DNA of 64,000 nt from Gavia stellata (taxonomy: Eukaryota > Chordata > Aves > Gaviiformes > Gaviidae), in NCBI RefSeq assembly GCF_030936135.1, contig NC_082595.1:13926430-13990429 (forward strand), in the 5' to 3' direction. How positions within the stretch are numbered: position 1 is the first letter of the stretch; the number at the start of each line of letters is the position of its first letter. Below the pieces are notes generated by a model that worked only from the letters and a program-made list of their open reading frames with translations, was not told where the DNA came from and ran no database searches. This document shows positions 1-14,517 of this stretch, in pieces. The position numbers and the translations under genes were made by a program.

Positions 1-3000
1 CCCAATAACAGCTGTTGGCTACTCCTACCTGGAAATGCAGTTCACAAGATTTAGTCGGGCAAGATGCTGCTGGTGGTGCACACCTTTAAGAGCTGTACAA
101 GTGAATATGCCAAATAATCAAGAGTGATTTGCCATTCTGGAAGTGTTCCTTTTGTCTGTGGTTTTCAAAAGGCTTTGCAAAGCAGGTATGCATTGGGCCA
201 TCTATACTGAAGGGAAATAAACACAAGGAAGGGCAGGTCTGTGCAAGATGACAAAAAAAATATTTAGCAGCCTAGAATCAGGGCATCTGGGTTTTAACAA
301 CACTATCTTCCCCACAAGACACGGAGTATAAATTCAGAGAAAGTGCAGATTCTCACCAGAACAGGCATCAGAAATATTGAGGCAGCAAATGAAAACATGA
401 GCTATTGTTTTCCCATTCTCACATTAAATGACATCGAATGCTTTTTAAAACAATGCTCACTTCTGACACAGCCAGTGTCTCAGGCAATGTCCCTCGTAGC
501 TACAGACCAAAGGCAACTTCTGGTGCAGTTCTAATGCAGAGATGCACCTCCTCTATGCTAAGACCCAGTTTACACCTACAAGAGCCCAAAGCACCCTGCA
601 TAGACTAATTGCCCCCAGAAGCAGCAAGAGTTTCCAGCAAGACATAAATTTTAGCAACTAAAAAAAAAAAAGGGATTTTTCCTTCACATTGCCAGCACAA
701 AGTCCTGCACCCAACATAAGTCATCCAGCCCAAACCAAGACACTGGCACACAGTCTGCAGATGTGATTGAGTCAGAAAATTAGGCTCCCTCTTACAGCAA
801 GTTCCCAATAGCTGTGAGGAAGAGGCAAGCATGATGGTCTCTTGTTGGTTTCTGACATCTGTACATCCTAGTAAAGGACAACTTTCTCAAAACATATGCC
901 AACTGAATAACCCCTTATTAGAACTGACATCGACAATAACATCTGTAAGTCCCTCCAAAACCAAGTACATAATCATTGACAAACCACGCACCAATTACAA
1001 CCACCAAGTGTTATGTATAGAAGAAACACTAACCATCCTCAGGTGCCAGGGTTGAATCATTTTGGGTGGACAGAAGGGGAGAGAAAGTGGGGAAACAGTG
1101 TAACATCTTGTTATACTAACCTTGTTTTCCACATAGCACTTCAGAACAATAGGTGAATACTGTAACCCCGCCAGTGGATACTGGATCCATCACATCCATC
1201 TAGGAACTGCCATACAAGAGGCACTGTAAGGTCACCTCCACTCGATAATGACACAAGAGTGACTGAATATTAGCCATGTCAACCACTACAGCTTGTCCAA
1301 ATGCAAGCACACCTACATCCAAGCCTACACCCAATCATTCCATTTCTTTCAATAGAGATCAGTGGAAAATAGGGATACAGCCTGCCTGGTGTCTAATAGA
1401 AACTATGCTGCTGAAACTGTCCTAGCACAAACTGACATATGAAGCAGACTTCTTCTCAAGGAAGCCTTCATATTTATACAGAGTAGTTCTCAGCTACCCA
1501 CACTGACATAGGAAAGAAGAAAGTCAGGACTAAACCCCTCAGAGTGTGCACAACCAAGCCAGAACATCAAGAGAGAACACAGATTCCTTGAAAGCTATGC
1601 AATGCCAAGCAAAACTCAACACCCCAGGTTAAGTTATTAGGAGATCAGGAAATTAATCATTTTGGGGCACAGCGTAAGTTGAACTAGCCTAGGAATAAAT
1701 TACCTCAAGAATGGCAAAGCTGCCACTCTAAATGATGTCTGGACAAATGGATATAATGCTATGAAAGCAGAATCTGACGCCTCACAATTCCCAAATTATT
1801 AATATACAGTTCTCTTATGCATGAAAATCTAGAATATACAAGGCAAGTACACACTGTAACGCTTTTCAGCTATGGAAAGTTTGCCTTGGAACTGCAGAAC
1901 CTCTTTCCTACTTCTTCACAAGTGATACAAGTTCACCTTAAATGATACCTCAGCATCTGCTGGAAATTCTGCCAGCAGAATATAATATAATGGCCAAGTG
2001 CTGAACATCACTCACTATATTGATGACGACTTTAAAGAGGGTGAAGTCACAACTGTCAAATTCATAGACCTGTCATAAGCGTTGCATGTTACCTGTCAGC
2101 AACATACACAGCGTGATTAAAAACTAAATCATCACACAGCATAAATGAAACGCTCTATTAGAAAAAACACAATCATTTTATACCATACATCTCAAGAAAC
2201 AGAGCCGATGGCTCAGGTAGTGAAACAGCCTACCACAAGTCACTGACTTGTGTGAGCCTTATCAAACAGCGTCATGAGCAACCAGTCAATCTATCCTCAC
2301 ACAAGAAATTTTACCTCTACGAGTATCTTGCACATCATGACCAACCAAGATATTTGCCCAGATTGAAGCCAAATGGACAGCAGGATTCTCATGTTGCTAT
2401 TATTAAATACATATCTATTATAAATACACATTAAATAAGTATACACCTATATTTATTTAAATATATAAACTATAAATATATAAAACACATATGCATGTGT
2501 AGATGTATACAGCCACACATACCACACACCAGCCCAGCTAAAACACAGGCAACGCTTTCATTTCTACAATCACAAGATCAATAAACAGCTTTGCATAACT
2601 TGGAACAGGGCGCAGCTTGCCCACTACCGAAATCTGCTGTTCCTGTGACTAACGCCGGGCGGCATGTTTTCCATGAGGGAATATGTAGAAAGACAAAATG
2701 TAAGGTTAATGCTAAGAATAACATGCTGAGGAAGTTGATAAATTTTAAATGGGAGGCCAGACCAATAACCCTACAAACTGCAGCAACTGCACTCTGTTTT
2801 TTAGCAACTAAATGCTGAAAAGTTAGTCTGCCGTGGGAAAGTTCAGTCAGTACATGCAAAGACATACAGCAAATAAGTGTCAGTGCACTTACTCATATCT
2901 TCAGTCAAATAAAGTGGAAAAAAAAAAATGCTCCTGCCTTGGTCCTTCAGACATCAGACGATCATTTTTAACTAAAACAAAACATACACAACAGAGATAC

Positions 3001-6000
3001 AAGGCATCTACTCTATGTCTATACTATAGCCATTAGCCAGCTAAAAATTGTTAAAGCAGTTTTGCTGTAATGCAGAGGGATTTACAAGGCCCTTCGGAGA
3101 CCACGTATTTGGAAATATGAAGGTCACAGTTCAATGTATTCAATGATAGCTTGGAAGCGATCACTGGAGTTGCTGAACATCCAGTTGAAGATATAATTAA
3201 TCTATTCCCATAACTATGCCTGAAACAGAGTTGGCAAGACAACAATAATATGCAGGAACAGAGCACACTGGCACACGTGCATGAAGGAAACCAGCCAGCA
3301 CAGGACACCTTTAGGGTGCGGGACCCAAGGATACGGGCAGGCTGTGCACTCGGTTGGAGGAAAACCACGTAGGAGTGGTGGCAAGCCATGAGAAGCAGCA
3401 GCCAGAGGCTGCACTACCTATTGTGATAAGGGAGAGGGGATGATGCAAGTTTCTCCATATTGCTACCAGCTTGACACAACCCCTGCAGAACAGAGTATTT
3501 CTTCCCAGGCCCACCAGAAGAAGTGACAGCTTCCCAAGCAACCACCAGCACAGCCCAGAATGTAACAACAGCTAGGCAGGGCTAGTGTTTTTCCAGGATT
3601 GACAGTCTCTGAACACTGGTAGTGTCACAAGGATGCTACTAAGAACTGGGGTGGGTGAGAAGGACAAACTCAGCAAAGGAGTTTGCCTGCTCAAGGGAAT
3701 TTATTACTTTTAATTACAAATTACCCTTCCCCTCCACCCCATATTCAGAAAGAGAGATACTCTAAATAGCCTAATGACACTAGAGAGAAATAGGAGCTCC
3801 AACATACATTGAGAAGAAGGTACCTCTACCAACAGAACAGGATCTAGCGTGACCAAATACATACAGACAGCAAGTATCGTGAACAAGGACAGAAAGCACA
3901 GGCAGCATTCGCAGCCCTAAGGCAGGCAGGGAGAGGTAAGCCATACAGAATCAGAGGTTCGCCTTAGACAGAAGTTTACTCTTTACCCAGCCTTTCCCAT
4001 TCACTTCAGTTTGGTTGGGGGAAAAAAAAAAAACCCAAAACAAAAAACTCACATGGATCAAATTTCTCCAGGATTTCCAGAATCTTCTAGTTCCCATACT
4101 ACCACAGCCCACCCAGGCCCCTCCCATCCAAGCACATGGCAAATTAGAAATTAATTTAATTTTAGAAAAGTTAACCAGATTTGGGCAGGGCCGGGGGGGC
4201 ACAAGCTACACTTTAAAGGTTTGTTCTCTCTCAGGGCTGGGTCTGAGTCCCTGTCAGCGCTCCCAGGGAAGTGCCGGCAACGTGGTTGGGATTTCAACAC
4301 AACTCCTAGCTCTCCCCTGAAGAGCTCACTCTTTGAAAGCAGTTTTTCTCTCACCTCACTGAAGCAGTTATATTTATCAAGTGTCATGATATTTAACAAA
4401 TAAATTAGGATTTCTCTTTCTGACTTTTCTTGGGCCTCTCCAATACCATCTGCACACCTCTCGTGCTGACCAAATGCAGAGAGCCCTTTACAAGAGGGCT
4501 TCAGGCTGAAAGAGAAAACTTTCCCATAAGCTCAAATCCACAACTACACCACAGCTTTGGTCACTCTCTGTCTTCTACACCAGAATTCAAACATAAGTTC
4601 AAGAAGCCAGATGTACAGCTAACATTACGAACACCGATGGTGGGATAAGAGAGCTCCATCATCATGGGCACTAGTGTTCCCCTAAACTCCCCACTCATCC
4701 CAATTACTACAAAGACTTGTTCAAAAAAATCAAAACTTCCATTCCTCAGAATTCATAAAATTCCTTAGAAAAGAACTCCTAAGAAATCATGTACTTACAT
4801 ACTTTGCTGGAAGTCATGGCATAGCAGCACCTAGAGCTCATTGACACAAGACTCTCCCCAAACATAAGGGTTACAGAGCAGATTTCAGGAAAAACCTGAC
4901 TGTCTTTTCACCCAAAGCTCACCAGGACTGCTGGGTCTCTGCAAGTCATTTTGAAGCACAAGCATTTCCACCTGGACTTAATTGAGCTTATTGAGAGAAC
5001 AGAGAACAAATTAATTCAATGAGATTGAGTTCTGTTGGAACATTTTAGTGCCTGGGAATTGTTCAACTTATAAAATGATGGGTCATTTGCACCATAAAAG
5101 CTAACTATACTAAGAGGTTGTGGGATATTGAATGCTGTAGTGAATTATTTCTTCTATGTCAGACACAGTACAAGGGGAAGGGGAAGTTGCATACAACGGT
5201 ATTTACAGTTTGTTTTACTTTTCTCCATGCAGCCAAGGCAATAAGTCTACTTACACACTGTGGTTTCGAACTTACAAGACGCTGTCCTTTGCATAATGCT
5301 GGCACAATCATGAAATGTTAAGTTCTACCTTTTTCTATTTTATTGTAATGCTAACTGGCTGATTTTCACCCTCCCCCTTTTTCCTTGTCTACTACCAGTT
5401 CTGGAGTTACAGAAAGTACATTTCCTGTACCTTCAAGGAAACTTTTCCAAGACACTTAGCATTTGCTTTTCCATCTGGATAACACTATCTACTCGATCTC
5501 TGTGAATTCCACACCGCTTGAACAATTGCTCTTTCCAATCAGTTTTAAGAGTTGTAAGGTTAAAACACTCCATGGTATAAAGTGCTAACAAAAAAGCAAA
5601 GAAAGCCAGACAGGTCCTTCCCCCTTCACATCTCCTGCATTAGCAGAGGACCAAGAGCTTCACCTCATTGATGTTTTCGCTGGTTTTCTCAATATGCATG
5701 CTCCTGCTTAGGTACCAAATTGCAGCCCAAGAGCTTGACACACTGAGAGCATCACACCTGGAACCAATGGTCCCTCGTTTTAGGGCAGAGGGGTAAGCAG
5801 GACAGCCACCTGCACCTGGCAGGTTACCAGCTGTTCCAAGCTTTAAGACACTCATTGGGGACTCCCAATGTGTAGTAACACATCATGGTAAAAACTATGG
5901 CCAGCTGAGCTCCCAGAGCTCCTGCTGAACGTATGAGACAATTTATAATAAAATAGCAAGTATTGGATTAAGATCTCCATGCCAATCACTGCAGGAGTGG

Positions 6001-9000
6001 CCTCTGCAAGGCTAAATAGATGATATTCATGAATAAAACAATTAAAATCAGTGAAACCAGGAGCAAATATGTCTCTGGTATGCTAAAGTAACACTCACAC
6101 GTCTCCTGCAAGGGACTGAGTGGGATCTTGCCCCTCTTGGCTTTAGTGTCCCAAAAGGGTCTCCTCCAGATTAAATCCTAGCTATACTCTCAGTCAAACT
6201 CTTCCCAATTTCGGGTGGTGAAAGCAAGATGGGAGCACAGATCCATTCTGCTGCCTACCTCTGTAGAGGCTGTACCTCTGCAAGAGCAAGGGCTTCTTGA
6301 GGATATGATGACACACACCGAAACACCATTTTTCAGGATGTAAAACATACACAGATATTTCTGTGTTCTGGAAGGTTTTGGAAACATGCATTTTAAGAAA
6401 TCTCTGTAAATCTCATCTAAATTGACCATCTTTACAGTTATTAACAGTGAATCCCTTTTTTCTGAATTCATTATCACATTTTATCTGTTCCTACCAACCT
6501 AACAGCACCTATTCTGTATTAAACTACAAGTGACTGCTCCCCGGATCAGAAGTTTAGTATTGCCTAATGTATATACCATTGCATATACATTATATATACC
6601 ATTGTCTATGGCATTCATGTCACCTCTTTGAGAGCTGGTATTTACCATTGGTTTGAAAGAATCCCTTTCTAAATCTCTCACCAGTCTTGTAACTGTAGAT
6701 TGTTCTCACCAGTCAGGTTGCATTTCTGTAATTATTTTAAGAATAAGGATTATTTCCACCAAGTCCTACTAACTCCCCAGGTGCTGAACTTCTGGGACAT
6801 ATTTCTTTCAGTCATACCAACCCAATCCACAGGTGTCCCTGATTGTGTGCCCATATCTACAATTGGATGGGAAAATGGAGAGAAACTTTTTAATGAGCTG
6901 CTGTAATCTTCTTCAGTAGAGGTGGAGATTTCAGGTGTATCATCCCTTCAGCTTCTTATGATTGTTCATTCGTGAAAGTCGAAGAGTTGTATTATTGGAA
7001 ATACTCACTGGCCCCATGCTTTGTTCACAGTCATCAAAAAGCATCTGTTGCAAATGTGAAAGCAATTAAATGACGGCCTTACGTTTTGGCTTGCCTTATA
7101 TTGGCAGATGGAGATAGACCCCATAAAATGAAATGCTTGTTACTTGCTTTGCAATGCTCTTGCAGCAAACAGTTTAGTATTAAGTTTTGTGCTATGAATT
7201 CTAAATTCCATCTTGAATTTAATTTTAAGATGCAGGTTACCATAGGAAATATTTTGAGTAGACAGGAGAGGTCATGACTTGGTGTTCACATTGACACTAG
7301 CCCAGAGCTGTGCACCACTTCCAGGGGAGAAGGCTCTTCCAGCATCCAGGTTTCCCTTTCCTCGACATCATCTCTCCAGTCTCCGCAGCCGCACTTCCCC
7401 AAATGCAGAACAGCCAAACCGAAGCAAAACGTTCAGGTTCAGCTCTAGAAAGCTCAACAGTTTGCTGCATGAGGCTTTGCCTCCCCCTGTCCCCTGGACA
7501 TCATTTGATACATCCCAGGATTTCCACTGCGTATGCAGAAAAAACCCCACAGATCATAACTTAGGCTGTGGTTTCACAGGCAGTTCAAGTCAATATAAAG
7601 TTGCACTGATGCTGAAAGCAGAGGTCCAAGCCTCACGTTACTCACATATTCCTGCCCTCGCTCATGCTTTTTTTCTACAGCCACGAGGCCATGGGATGAG
7701 TCCAGATCAGAGCACTAATCCAGTAGAAAACAAATTCCTGTCTTTTTAGAGGTAGTGTTCATTTGGATTGGCAAATCACTGCATTCCTCATCTAATCTGA
7801 CCTTTAAAAAAAGCATTTGTTAACACTGAATTCATCTCCTAAGATTTACAGTGTGCTGTTCAGCCCTCTTAACACAACAGCAGCACTCTGTATCGAACCC
7901 TATTTATGCTGCTGTGCCACTTCTGCAACAGAGCCAAATGGCATCCAACACAAGAAGCAATTTGCCCTCATCCAGGTGCAGGCGCACGACAGGCACAAAC
8001 TGACCCAGGGCTCTGCCGCCCCAGAAGGAGATATCTGGGCCTTCCCTTTGACGCACGTCCACTGTTTCCACCGCACTGCCGGCCAGCAGCGAGGCGTCAG
8101 ACCAGCTCAGAGACCCTCCCAGGGCGGGCAGCTAGAGGGGCCAGATTCCTCTTCTCCCTTTCTCATACTTGCTCACTCATGGGAAGAGTAAACCACCACC
8201 CGATGTCATTAGCTGGATTACGGCCTCTACTAAGAAGAGGAAGTCCAATTCCAGATTTGATGGTATTTAGGAGATTCAGAGCTGCACATGCACCCCCCTC
8301 CCCAGCCAGCAAAAGCACTGAGACCACTGCAGGGGCTGGAGCTACCTACCATACACAGCCAGCAAAGCTGGAATTTTAAAGCAATCAAAAATTGGTGTGA
8401 AAAATGGTCATCCATGGAAGAGTCAGAAGGTTCACACATATATATATCTATATGTGGATACAAGAAAGCTTTAATAATCACAAAAGCTAGTTGTTAGTGC
8501 TCCTCTGCAATGAGCGAATGGTTTTCACACTGCTATTCAACTCCCTTTGCATACAGTACAGGGAATCCTTTTCCACGTTTAGGCGCACTTGAAGGCTAAT
8601 CAAGATCTCATAAGTTACCAGGCCTCTTACTGTTATTGAATTTCCCTCCATTTCTTATCTTGAGTAGCTATTACGATTCCAGGTATTCAAGTGAACGTCA
8701 CATTCAGAAAAGATAAGGTAATAATCCATTGATATAGGACCCTCGTATTTAGATTTCAGCATATCCAGCTCCCTGTTTATGCTATTAACCATGGTAGAGA
8801 AAAGGGGTTTTAAATTACCCTGTATTTCCTTCTCAGATGGTGTACAGAATAGAAATTACTCAGCAGATGTCATCTATCCCTCTTCAGCAACAGAGATGAG
8901 ATTTGTTGGGGTAATTTTGCCTGCTTTCCTCAGAAATGCCAGTTTTGGGGGGGTTCACCCCAAAATGCCTCCATTAACACATCCATTATACCTCTTTGAA

Positions 9001-12000
9001 AGGAGAGATGAAATGACTCACAACTGTTTGCCTAAGCTTTGAGACAAAAAATTCTTTTTAGCGACCAGGTCCTCTAGACCTCAAGGGAGGAATCTCATTC
9101 CTCCATCCTCCCCTCCAATATTAAATTATTAATACTAATAAAGGAATTAGACCTACAAATCAATGTTCTTCATTACATATGCTGCAAAAATTACACAACC
9201 TGCTAAATCTATGCCTGCTGATAGCAAGCGTTTCCTTTCACATTCAGAACTTCTCAGAAGGTGCAGAGCTTTGCCACACAACCATTATTTGACTTCCAGT
9301 AAACCAGACGAAATAACTATTCAGAGATACATTCACATTAATTAAGCCCTATCTCGATTTGAGCCTTCCCTTAAATGTCAGTATCCTTTCAAATGGCACA
9401 AGAACTACTCAAGGTCCAAGTCAGTCATTTGTAATCACAATATAGAAAAGCAGTCTTAAAATGGGCACACTAAGAACTTCCCACAGAACTGTGGAGGAAA
9501 CAATGTTTCTTCAAACTGAGCAAAATCCACACAGGAGGGATAAGCCTATCTAGCAGCTTGGTGGGCAGATCCCTTGTCCTCCATCCCGTCACTCCTGCCT
9601 TCTCTCCGGGGCTCTACCTCCTCCTCCTCCCTTGCACCATCTCTGAAACTCGTCAGACTCCTTACTGACCCGCTTCAACTCTACCCCAGCAGAAAACACC
9701 ATTTTTTTCCTTTCTGCCTGGTTAATAAAATGCATCAACCCCCAGGGAGGTGTGGCAAGTGCCAGAGCCGGCTGGGGGCGAGTGGACCTTTTGGAGGCAG
9801 TCGACCAAGTGCCCACCCCAAGCTGCGAGCAGGGTGCCGGGGTGCTCTGCCGGATCAGCGACCCAAACCAGCTCAGGGAGTGGGTCAGAACGGGCCAGGG
9901 AGGAGCAGAGCGGAGAAACTGCTCTCTCCTGGTGGAGGCAACCTGCTACATCACCTCGAGTAGATCATTTTCATCCCACCCCTCCACTTACTTCTTTAGC
10001 AGATGAGCACTTAGCGGTCTGGCTGTGGTCATTCAGGATATTCTTGCCCCTCTATGGGCAGGTACCAACCAGCTGCAGGGTTGGCAGAAGGGACTATGTA
10101 ACTCTACTTCAGATGCAATAAAATGGGAAGCCCAGTACCTTTGCCTTAAGCCACTGAGGAACTGAGTTTAAGCTGAAGAGTCAGAAAGCAAAGTTTCAAT
10201 TTCCAGAGCTAATGTGCTGCCAAGGTCTGTAGGCTCAGCAGGCAAAACCTGAAAGGTCCCATCTTATCAATGACAGAGCACCACTGCCTGAAGCTCTGTC
10301 AAGTAAGATTCACACTCAAGGTCAGCAAGAAAAGACAAGATCACACAGTTAAAAATATATGGTACAAGTCCCTTAGCTTTAATGCTATTCTAGCAAAATG
10401 AAAAAATAAAACTATGTACATCTAGATCATAAACAAAAATGAATTCTTGGGCCTTCTTTGAAGATGAGGTTGTCAGATGCACGCTTTTTTTTTTTTTTTT
10501 TAAAATCCAAGCTACACACTTAATGGATGGGATGGGGCAGAAAATGGGAGGCGGGCAGTACTTTCTTTTCAAAGTAATGTAAGAGTTGCATTGGACATTG
10601 AAATGATATTCTGGAAAAGGGCTCATCCCCTGCCTATGTATTTAACCACTGAGGTATTGGTTTGCTGCGTTCCGCATTCAGCAATACAGCAGAGAGAGCC
10701 GCCGGCAGCCTACCAGCTCCTCCCGTGGCGATGTGCCCTCTTCCACAAGTGACATGGACTGTGCTGCAATTCCAGCTTCCACACCTGAACTGGGGGCAAA
10801 TCTGGGCGTACAGTGAAATCAGCTCATGCTTCAACCATGACGCACTAAGCGAAGAGCAGCATTCCTGTGCTTCGTGGCATGCTGCTGGGAGTATTTTCAG
10901 TGGTGTGCAATCCATCCAGCTGTGTGCTGAATGGGGTTTAATTTTTATATTAACTTGGGTCAGGCAGCAAACCCCAAAGCCCGGAGAAAGCAAAAGCACT
11001 GGAGTTACAGCACACCACTCTACCTGAAGAAGGCAAACTGAGAAAACCTGAACAAATAAAAAGCCCCCAAGAAACTGAGAGGACTAGGGAGTAACAATCA
11101 AAACTGCTGATTCAATACATTTGAAAACCACCTAATGATCATACCAAGCCACGTTAAATCAATTCCTATATCAAGACCTATACCATTACACCTATTTCTA
11201 TAAATTTGAGTCTTTGCTGCAATTTCTTTCAGATGATCAACCAAAGCAAGCATGCAAGACTCAGTCCTAACCAACAATTAGTAAAATCCCCATTTTCCAG
11301 ATCCTCAAAGTCATTTGAAGTGCCCCAACTATTAAGAGAAATATCACATCTCTAATGGGCAATAGCAGAAACCTTGGCGATCCTTCTCAACCCAAAGCTC
11401 TTGAATAAAAAGTTTATTTTTATGGAGAGTGTTTCGACTTATTTCAAGGTATCAGGAAACTTCTGAATGGTCTGACCAGCTTACATGCTTCGCTGAATTT
11501 TGACATGAAAGCAAGAGAACATTTGCTTAAATCAACAACGTAAGTCACCAGTTTAAAGGTTAACGCTTGATTGTGCAGCACAAGAAACAGGCACTTATCT
11601 TCCCAGTTCAAGGACTTCTGGTTTTCTGAACAGCAGCACACAGCACTGCAACAGATTGTTTTGCAGTACACTTTTGCAGAGATATAAACAAAACAGGGCG
11701 CAGGGCAGTTGGCCTCAGAGCATCGCTCGCTCGGAGCAGGGCAGAGGGCGGCTCAGGCCCCACTATCCCCACGTACTGGCACGCCATTAGCCCACTGGGA
11801 GACACTCGTGGGCTGCCACCCATCCCATCCTGGCAGACTTTCCAACACACTGAACGCTGGCGTTGACACCAGCGCAGTTGTGTTCCACATGGGGCAGCTG
11901 CTGTAAAGCTTCCAGGGCTCTTCTTCCAGCCAGGAGACACAAAGCCAACCCCGGCATCCTCACCGAGATCCTGTTCAGCCAACGGAAAACATCAGAGAAG

Positions 12001-13433
12001 ATGAAAGTACTGTGTTGATGGAGTACAGCTGTCCTAGATAAGTGAAATATAGCAATAAATAAGGTCCTTATCTACTGTGTCAAGAAAAAGGCAGGCTGAG
12101 GGGAAGAGGTGGGCAAGGGAGAGAAGCAAAAAACGTACCTACAGAAGGAAGAAAATCTGAAACTAAATGAGACATGCACTCCTAATTAACACAGTTTTAG
12201 TTTAACAATTAGTTTCAAAATCCCAAAAGTAAGTTAAGACATCAGCTTAGACATGGGGCAAACCAACAGCTGCTCTCTCTCCCTGCGAAATACTGGAGGA
12301 ACTCCTCCTCCTTGCAGCCACGGAATCTGTACCAGGGTTGCCCAGGGAAGGACCCGGCCGTGCTCAGTGCTACCCTGCAGGCAGTGCCAAAAAGAAGTTT
12401 CTTCAGAAACTGGTTTGGGAATCAAAGGGAGCAATTCTGAGCCAAAACGTCAGACTGATCCATAAAAAAAAGGATGATTGCTGTAGCTGGACTGTGTTGT
12501 CATACATTGCTTACGTTTGTTTTAATTTTAAACTGAGAGTCAGTCCAAGGTTTGTTACACAAACATATGGCACCAGTATTACATTCTACCTTGTATTTAT
12601 AGAAAGTACTGTGGCAGTCCAGGCAGCACAGAGATGCCATAATGTTAACAACATTTATTAGTAGTATGACAAAAGAACAAGAATAAGCTGGTCGAAATCA
12701 TGACTTAAAAGTTGAAGGGATTGACTGGAATAAGGGACCGAACCGTGGAGCTATCAGCTAAGAAAATTCCTCCAGCACTAATGAACACAGTCCCCACGCT
12801 GCCCAGTATTTTGTTATATAAATACACCCTCAGAAAGGTAATTTGTTTGAAACCCCAGCCCTGAAAACTGATTAACAGGTTTAATGCTAGCCCGATTAAC
12901 ACCAATATGCCCTCGGCTGGGTGATGGGAGCGTTGAGGCAGAAGTCCGCATTCCTGCGAGTGAAGAGGAACAAAGCTTTTTGGGACAAAGGGTAAACCTT
13001 AATTACGCCTTTTTATTACCCCAACTGCCATTTCCTCCTTACCCCAAACCAGCCAGGAAGGCTAATGGCATACTTATACATCCCCATCAGCAATGGGATT
13101 GATAAATGCCACTACTCGAATTTTCCACTCCAGCTGTTAGGCTACCAGCAGCAAAGGTTTGATCCTTTACTTTCTTTTTTAAAAAAAGAACTAAAAAAAA
13201 AAAAAAAAAAAAGGCAGCAGGATACAGTACACCGCTAGCACCAATACTCCCGAACCTTCTGGAAGCGTTTATTAGCTTTGGCCACCAACCAGTGATTGCT
13301 GCAGGAGTGGACTGGAGCTGCGGTGCAAACTGGTTAATCTGTAGCTAGACATATTTGTGATTGGGGGGGGGCGGTGGCGTTCAGCAAGACATTCTCTACC
13401 TGGCAGACAGGGCTTCAACAGTTTGAGTGCTAC
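1..13433. other. Gene-poor flank downstream of ZFP36L2; no supported gene
   Basis: I see no reading frame here with recognisable protein similarity or convincing splice structure on either strand. The composition is ordinary AT-rich intergenic DNA with short homopolymers: A-runs near 661 and 13195, and a T-run near 10484. GC-richer patches at about 7.9-8.2 kb and 9.75-9.96 kb keep longish frames open only by composition. I recognise no CR1 tail in this stretch. It probably contains distal regulatory DNA or non-coding transcripts, but nothing in the sequence shows them. Confidence 0.6.
2395..2530. repeat. AT-rich low-complexity tract
   Basis: This run of TATAAATA, ATATATAAA and TACACAT words has almost no G or C and ends in ACACAT/ACCACACA words. 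It is simple low-complexity sequence, and nothing suggests a gene or transposon. Confidence 0.6.
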
Positions 13434-13457
13434 TTTTTTTTTTTTTTCCAAAAAAAT

Positions 13458-13463
13458 TTTATT
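13458..13463 (-). terminator. ZFP36L2: Polyadenylation signal AATAAA of ZFP36L2
   Basis: The plus strand reads TTTATT, which is AATAAA on the transcribed strand. It lies about 1.9 kb beyond the ZFP36L2 stop codon, close to the usual 3' UTR length of this gene in vertebrates. It is followed about 10 bases later by a genomic run of 14 A (minus strand; plus-strand T-run 13434-13447), near where cleavage is expected. That A-run could mimic a poly(A) tail in oligo-dT libraries. Confidence 0.6.
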
Positions 13464-14274
13464 GGGAGAACTACAAAACATTTACAGTACAAAGTTTACA
13501 GTCTCACACAATTTGTAGTGAACTGACTCCCGAAAAATATATTACAACTCAAGTTGACTTATCCTTTAGTTACATTCAAAACATACTTCTGTTAAAGTAG
13601 TCCAAAAGAGTACATAGTGCTCAATCTGTACCTATGTACAAACAAAACTAAGCTACTGCTCATTCATCCACCGTCCAGGAAAGTTTTGGAAAAACTCCTG
13701 ACTTTCTACATAAGGAAAAAAAAAATACAAGTTTTGGAATTCAATTAAACAAGATATGTTCATGTACTGTATAAAGTTTCAGATCCAAAGATGGCCTCCA
13801 TTCTTACAAAATAAAGAGTGGCGAAATTTTGCTGTAGTTAAAACCCATCCCTACATTCAAATTATCTCAAGCATTAAGAAAAATACTTATTTGGTTGAGA
13901 AATATTTAAGGCAAGCATGGACCCTCAAGAAGGCACTGTGAGACATAATACTGGGACCCCCAATTATTGCTACATACTTTGAGACTATATCACAGTGTGA
14001 TTGGCAGAGTTAGGCAACAAAAATACTTTTTGGTTACAAGTCTGAATTAGATTTGCCACTTTGAAGTCTGATTGCTAAATCAGTCTTTTTTTTGTTGGTT
14101 TTTGTGGTGGTTTTTTTTTTTTCTCATGTTTTTCAACTCGGACGGGCTACAACCATTTACATTCTAAAAAAACCCATAGAAATTCCTCAAACTACTTCCA
14201 CAGCATCGAGACCGATTTCTATAAAGAAACCATGCAATCTTTCAGATTTACGTAAACAAGGAAAGAAATTAATG

Positions 14275-14283
14275 AAATAAATA
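14275..14283 (-). promoter_or_regulatory. AU-rich element nonamer UAUUUAUUU in ZFP36L2 3' UTR
   Basis: The plus strand reads AAATAAATA, giving UAUUUAUUU in the transcript. This contains UAUUUAU, the core bound by the paired CCCH fingers of the TTP/ZFP36 family. Its location in the 3' UTR of a family member suggests auto- or cross-regulation of mRNA stability. The match is exact, but binding is inferred. Confidence 0.55.
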
Positions 14284-14508
14284 TTACATACAATCTCTTA
14301 AATTAAGAATTTTACTCATTTACAATAAAATAACCAAGTGAAGTTACAAAAAGGCATATATTACTGTGAAAAGAACACACTCCACATTTCGCCGATTAAT
14401 AATGGCAATCATAATTTAAACATAATAAAAGAATATATATCTATTGCTTTTCATCATACCCGATAAATACAGTATGAACAAATTACCAATGTATACTTTT
14501 CACAAGAT

Positions 14509-14517
14509 AATAAATAA
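14509..14517 (-). promoter_or_regulatory. AU-rich element nonamer UUAUUUAUU in ZFP36L2 3' UTR
   Basis: The plus strand reads AATAAATAA, giving UUAUUUAUU in the transcript. This is the optimal tandem-CCCH target of the TTP family. It lies about 230 bases upstream (in transcript order) of the second nonamer, in a stretch with further ATTTA pentamers. Auto-regulation is the likely role but is not shown by sequence alone. Confidence 0.6.

Noticed and set aside
7279-8379. Three 120-157 codon plus-strand frames
   Set aside because: Overlapping open frames in a GC-richer patch, no recognisable domain, and no splice structure.
9574-10121. Overlapping plus-strand frames in a GC-rich patch near 9.75-9.96 kb
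   Set aside because: Two frames are open at once and neither resembles a known protein; it is probably a small GC-rich intergenic patch.
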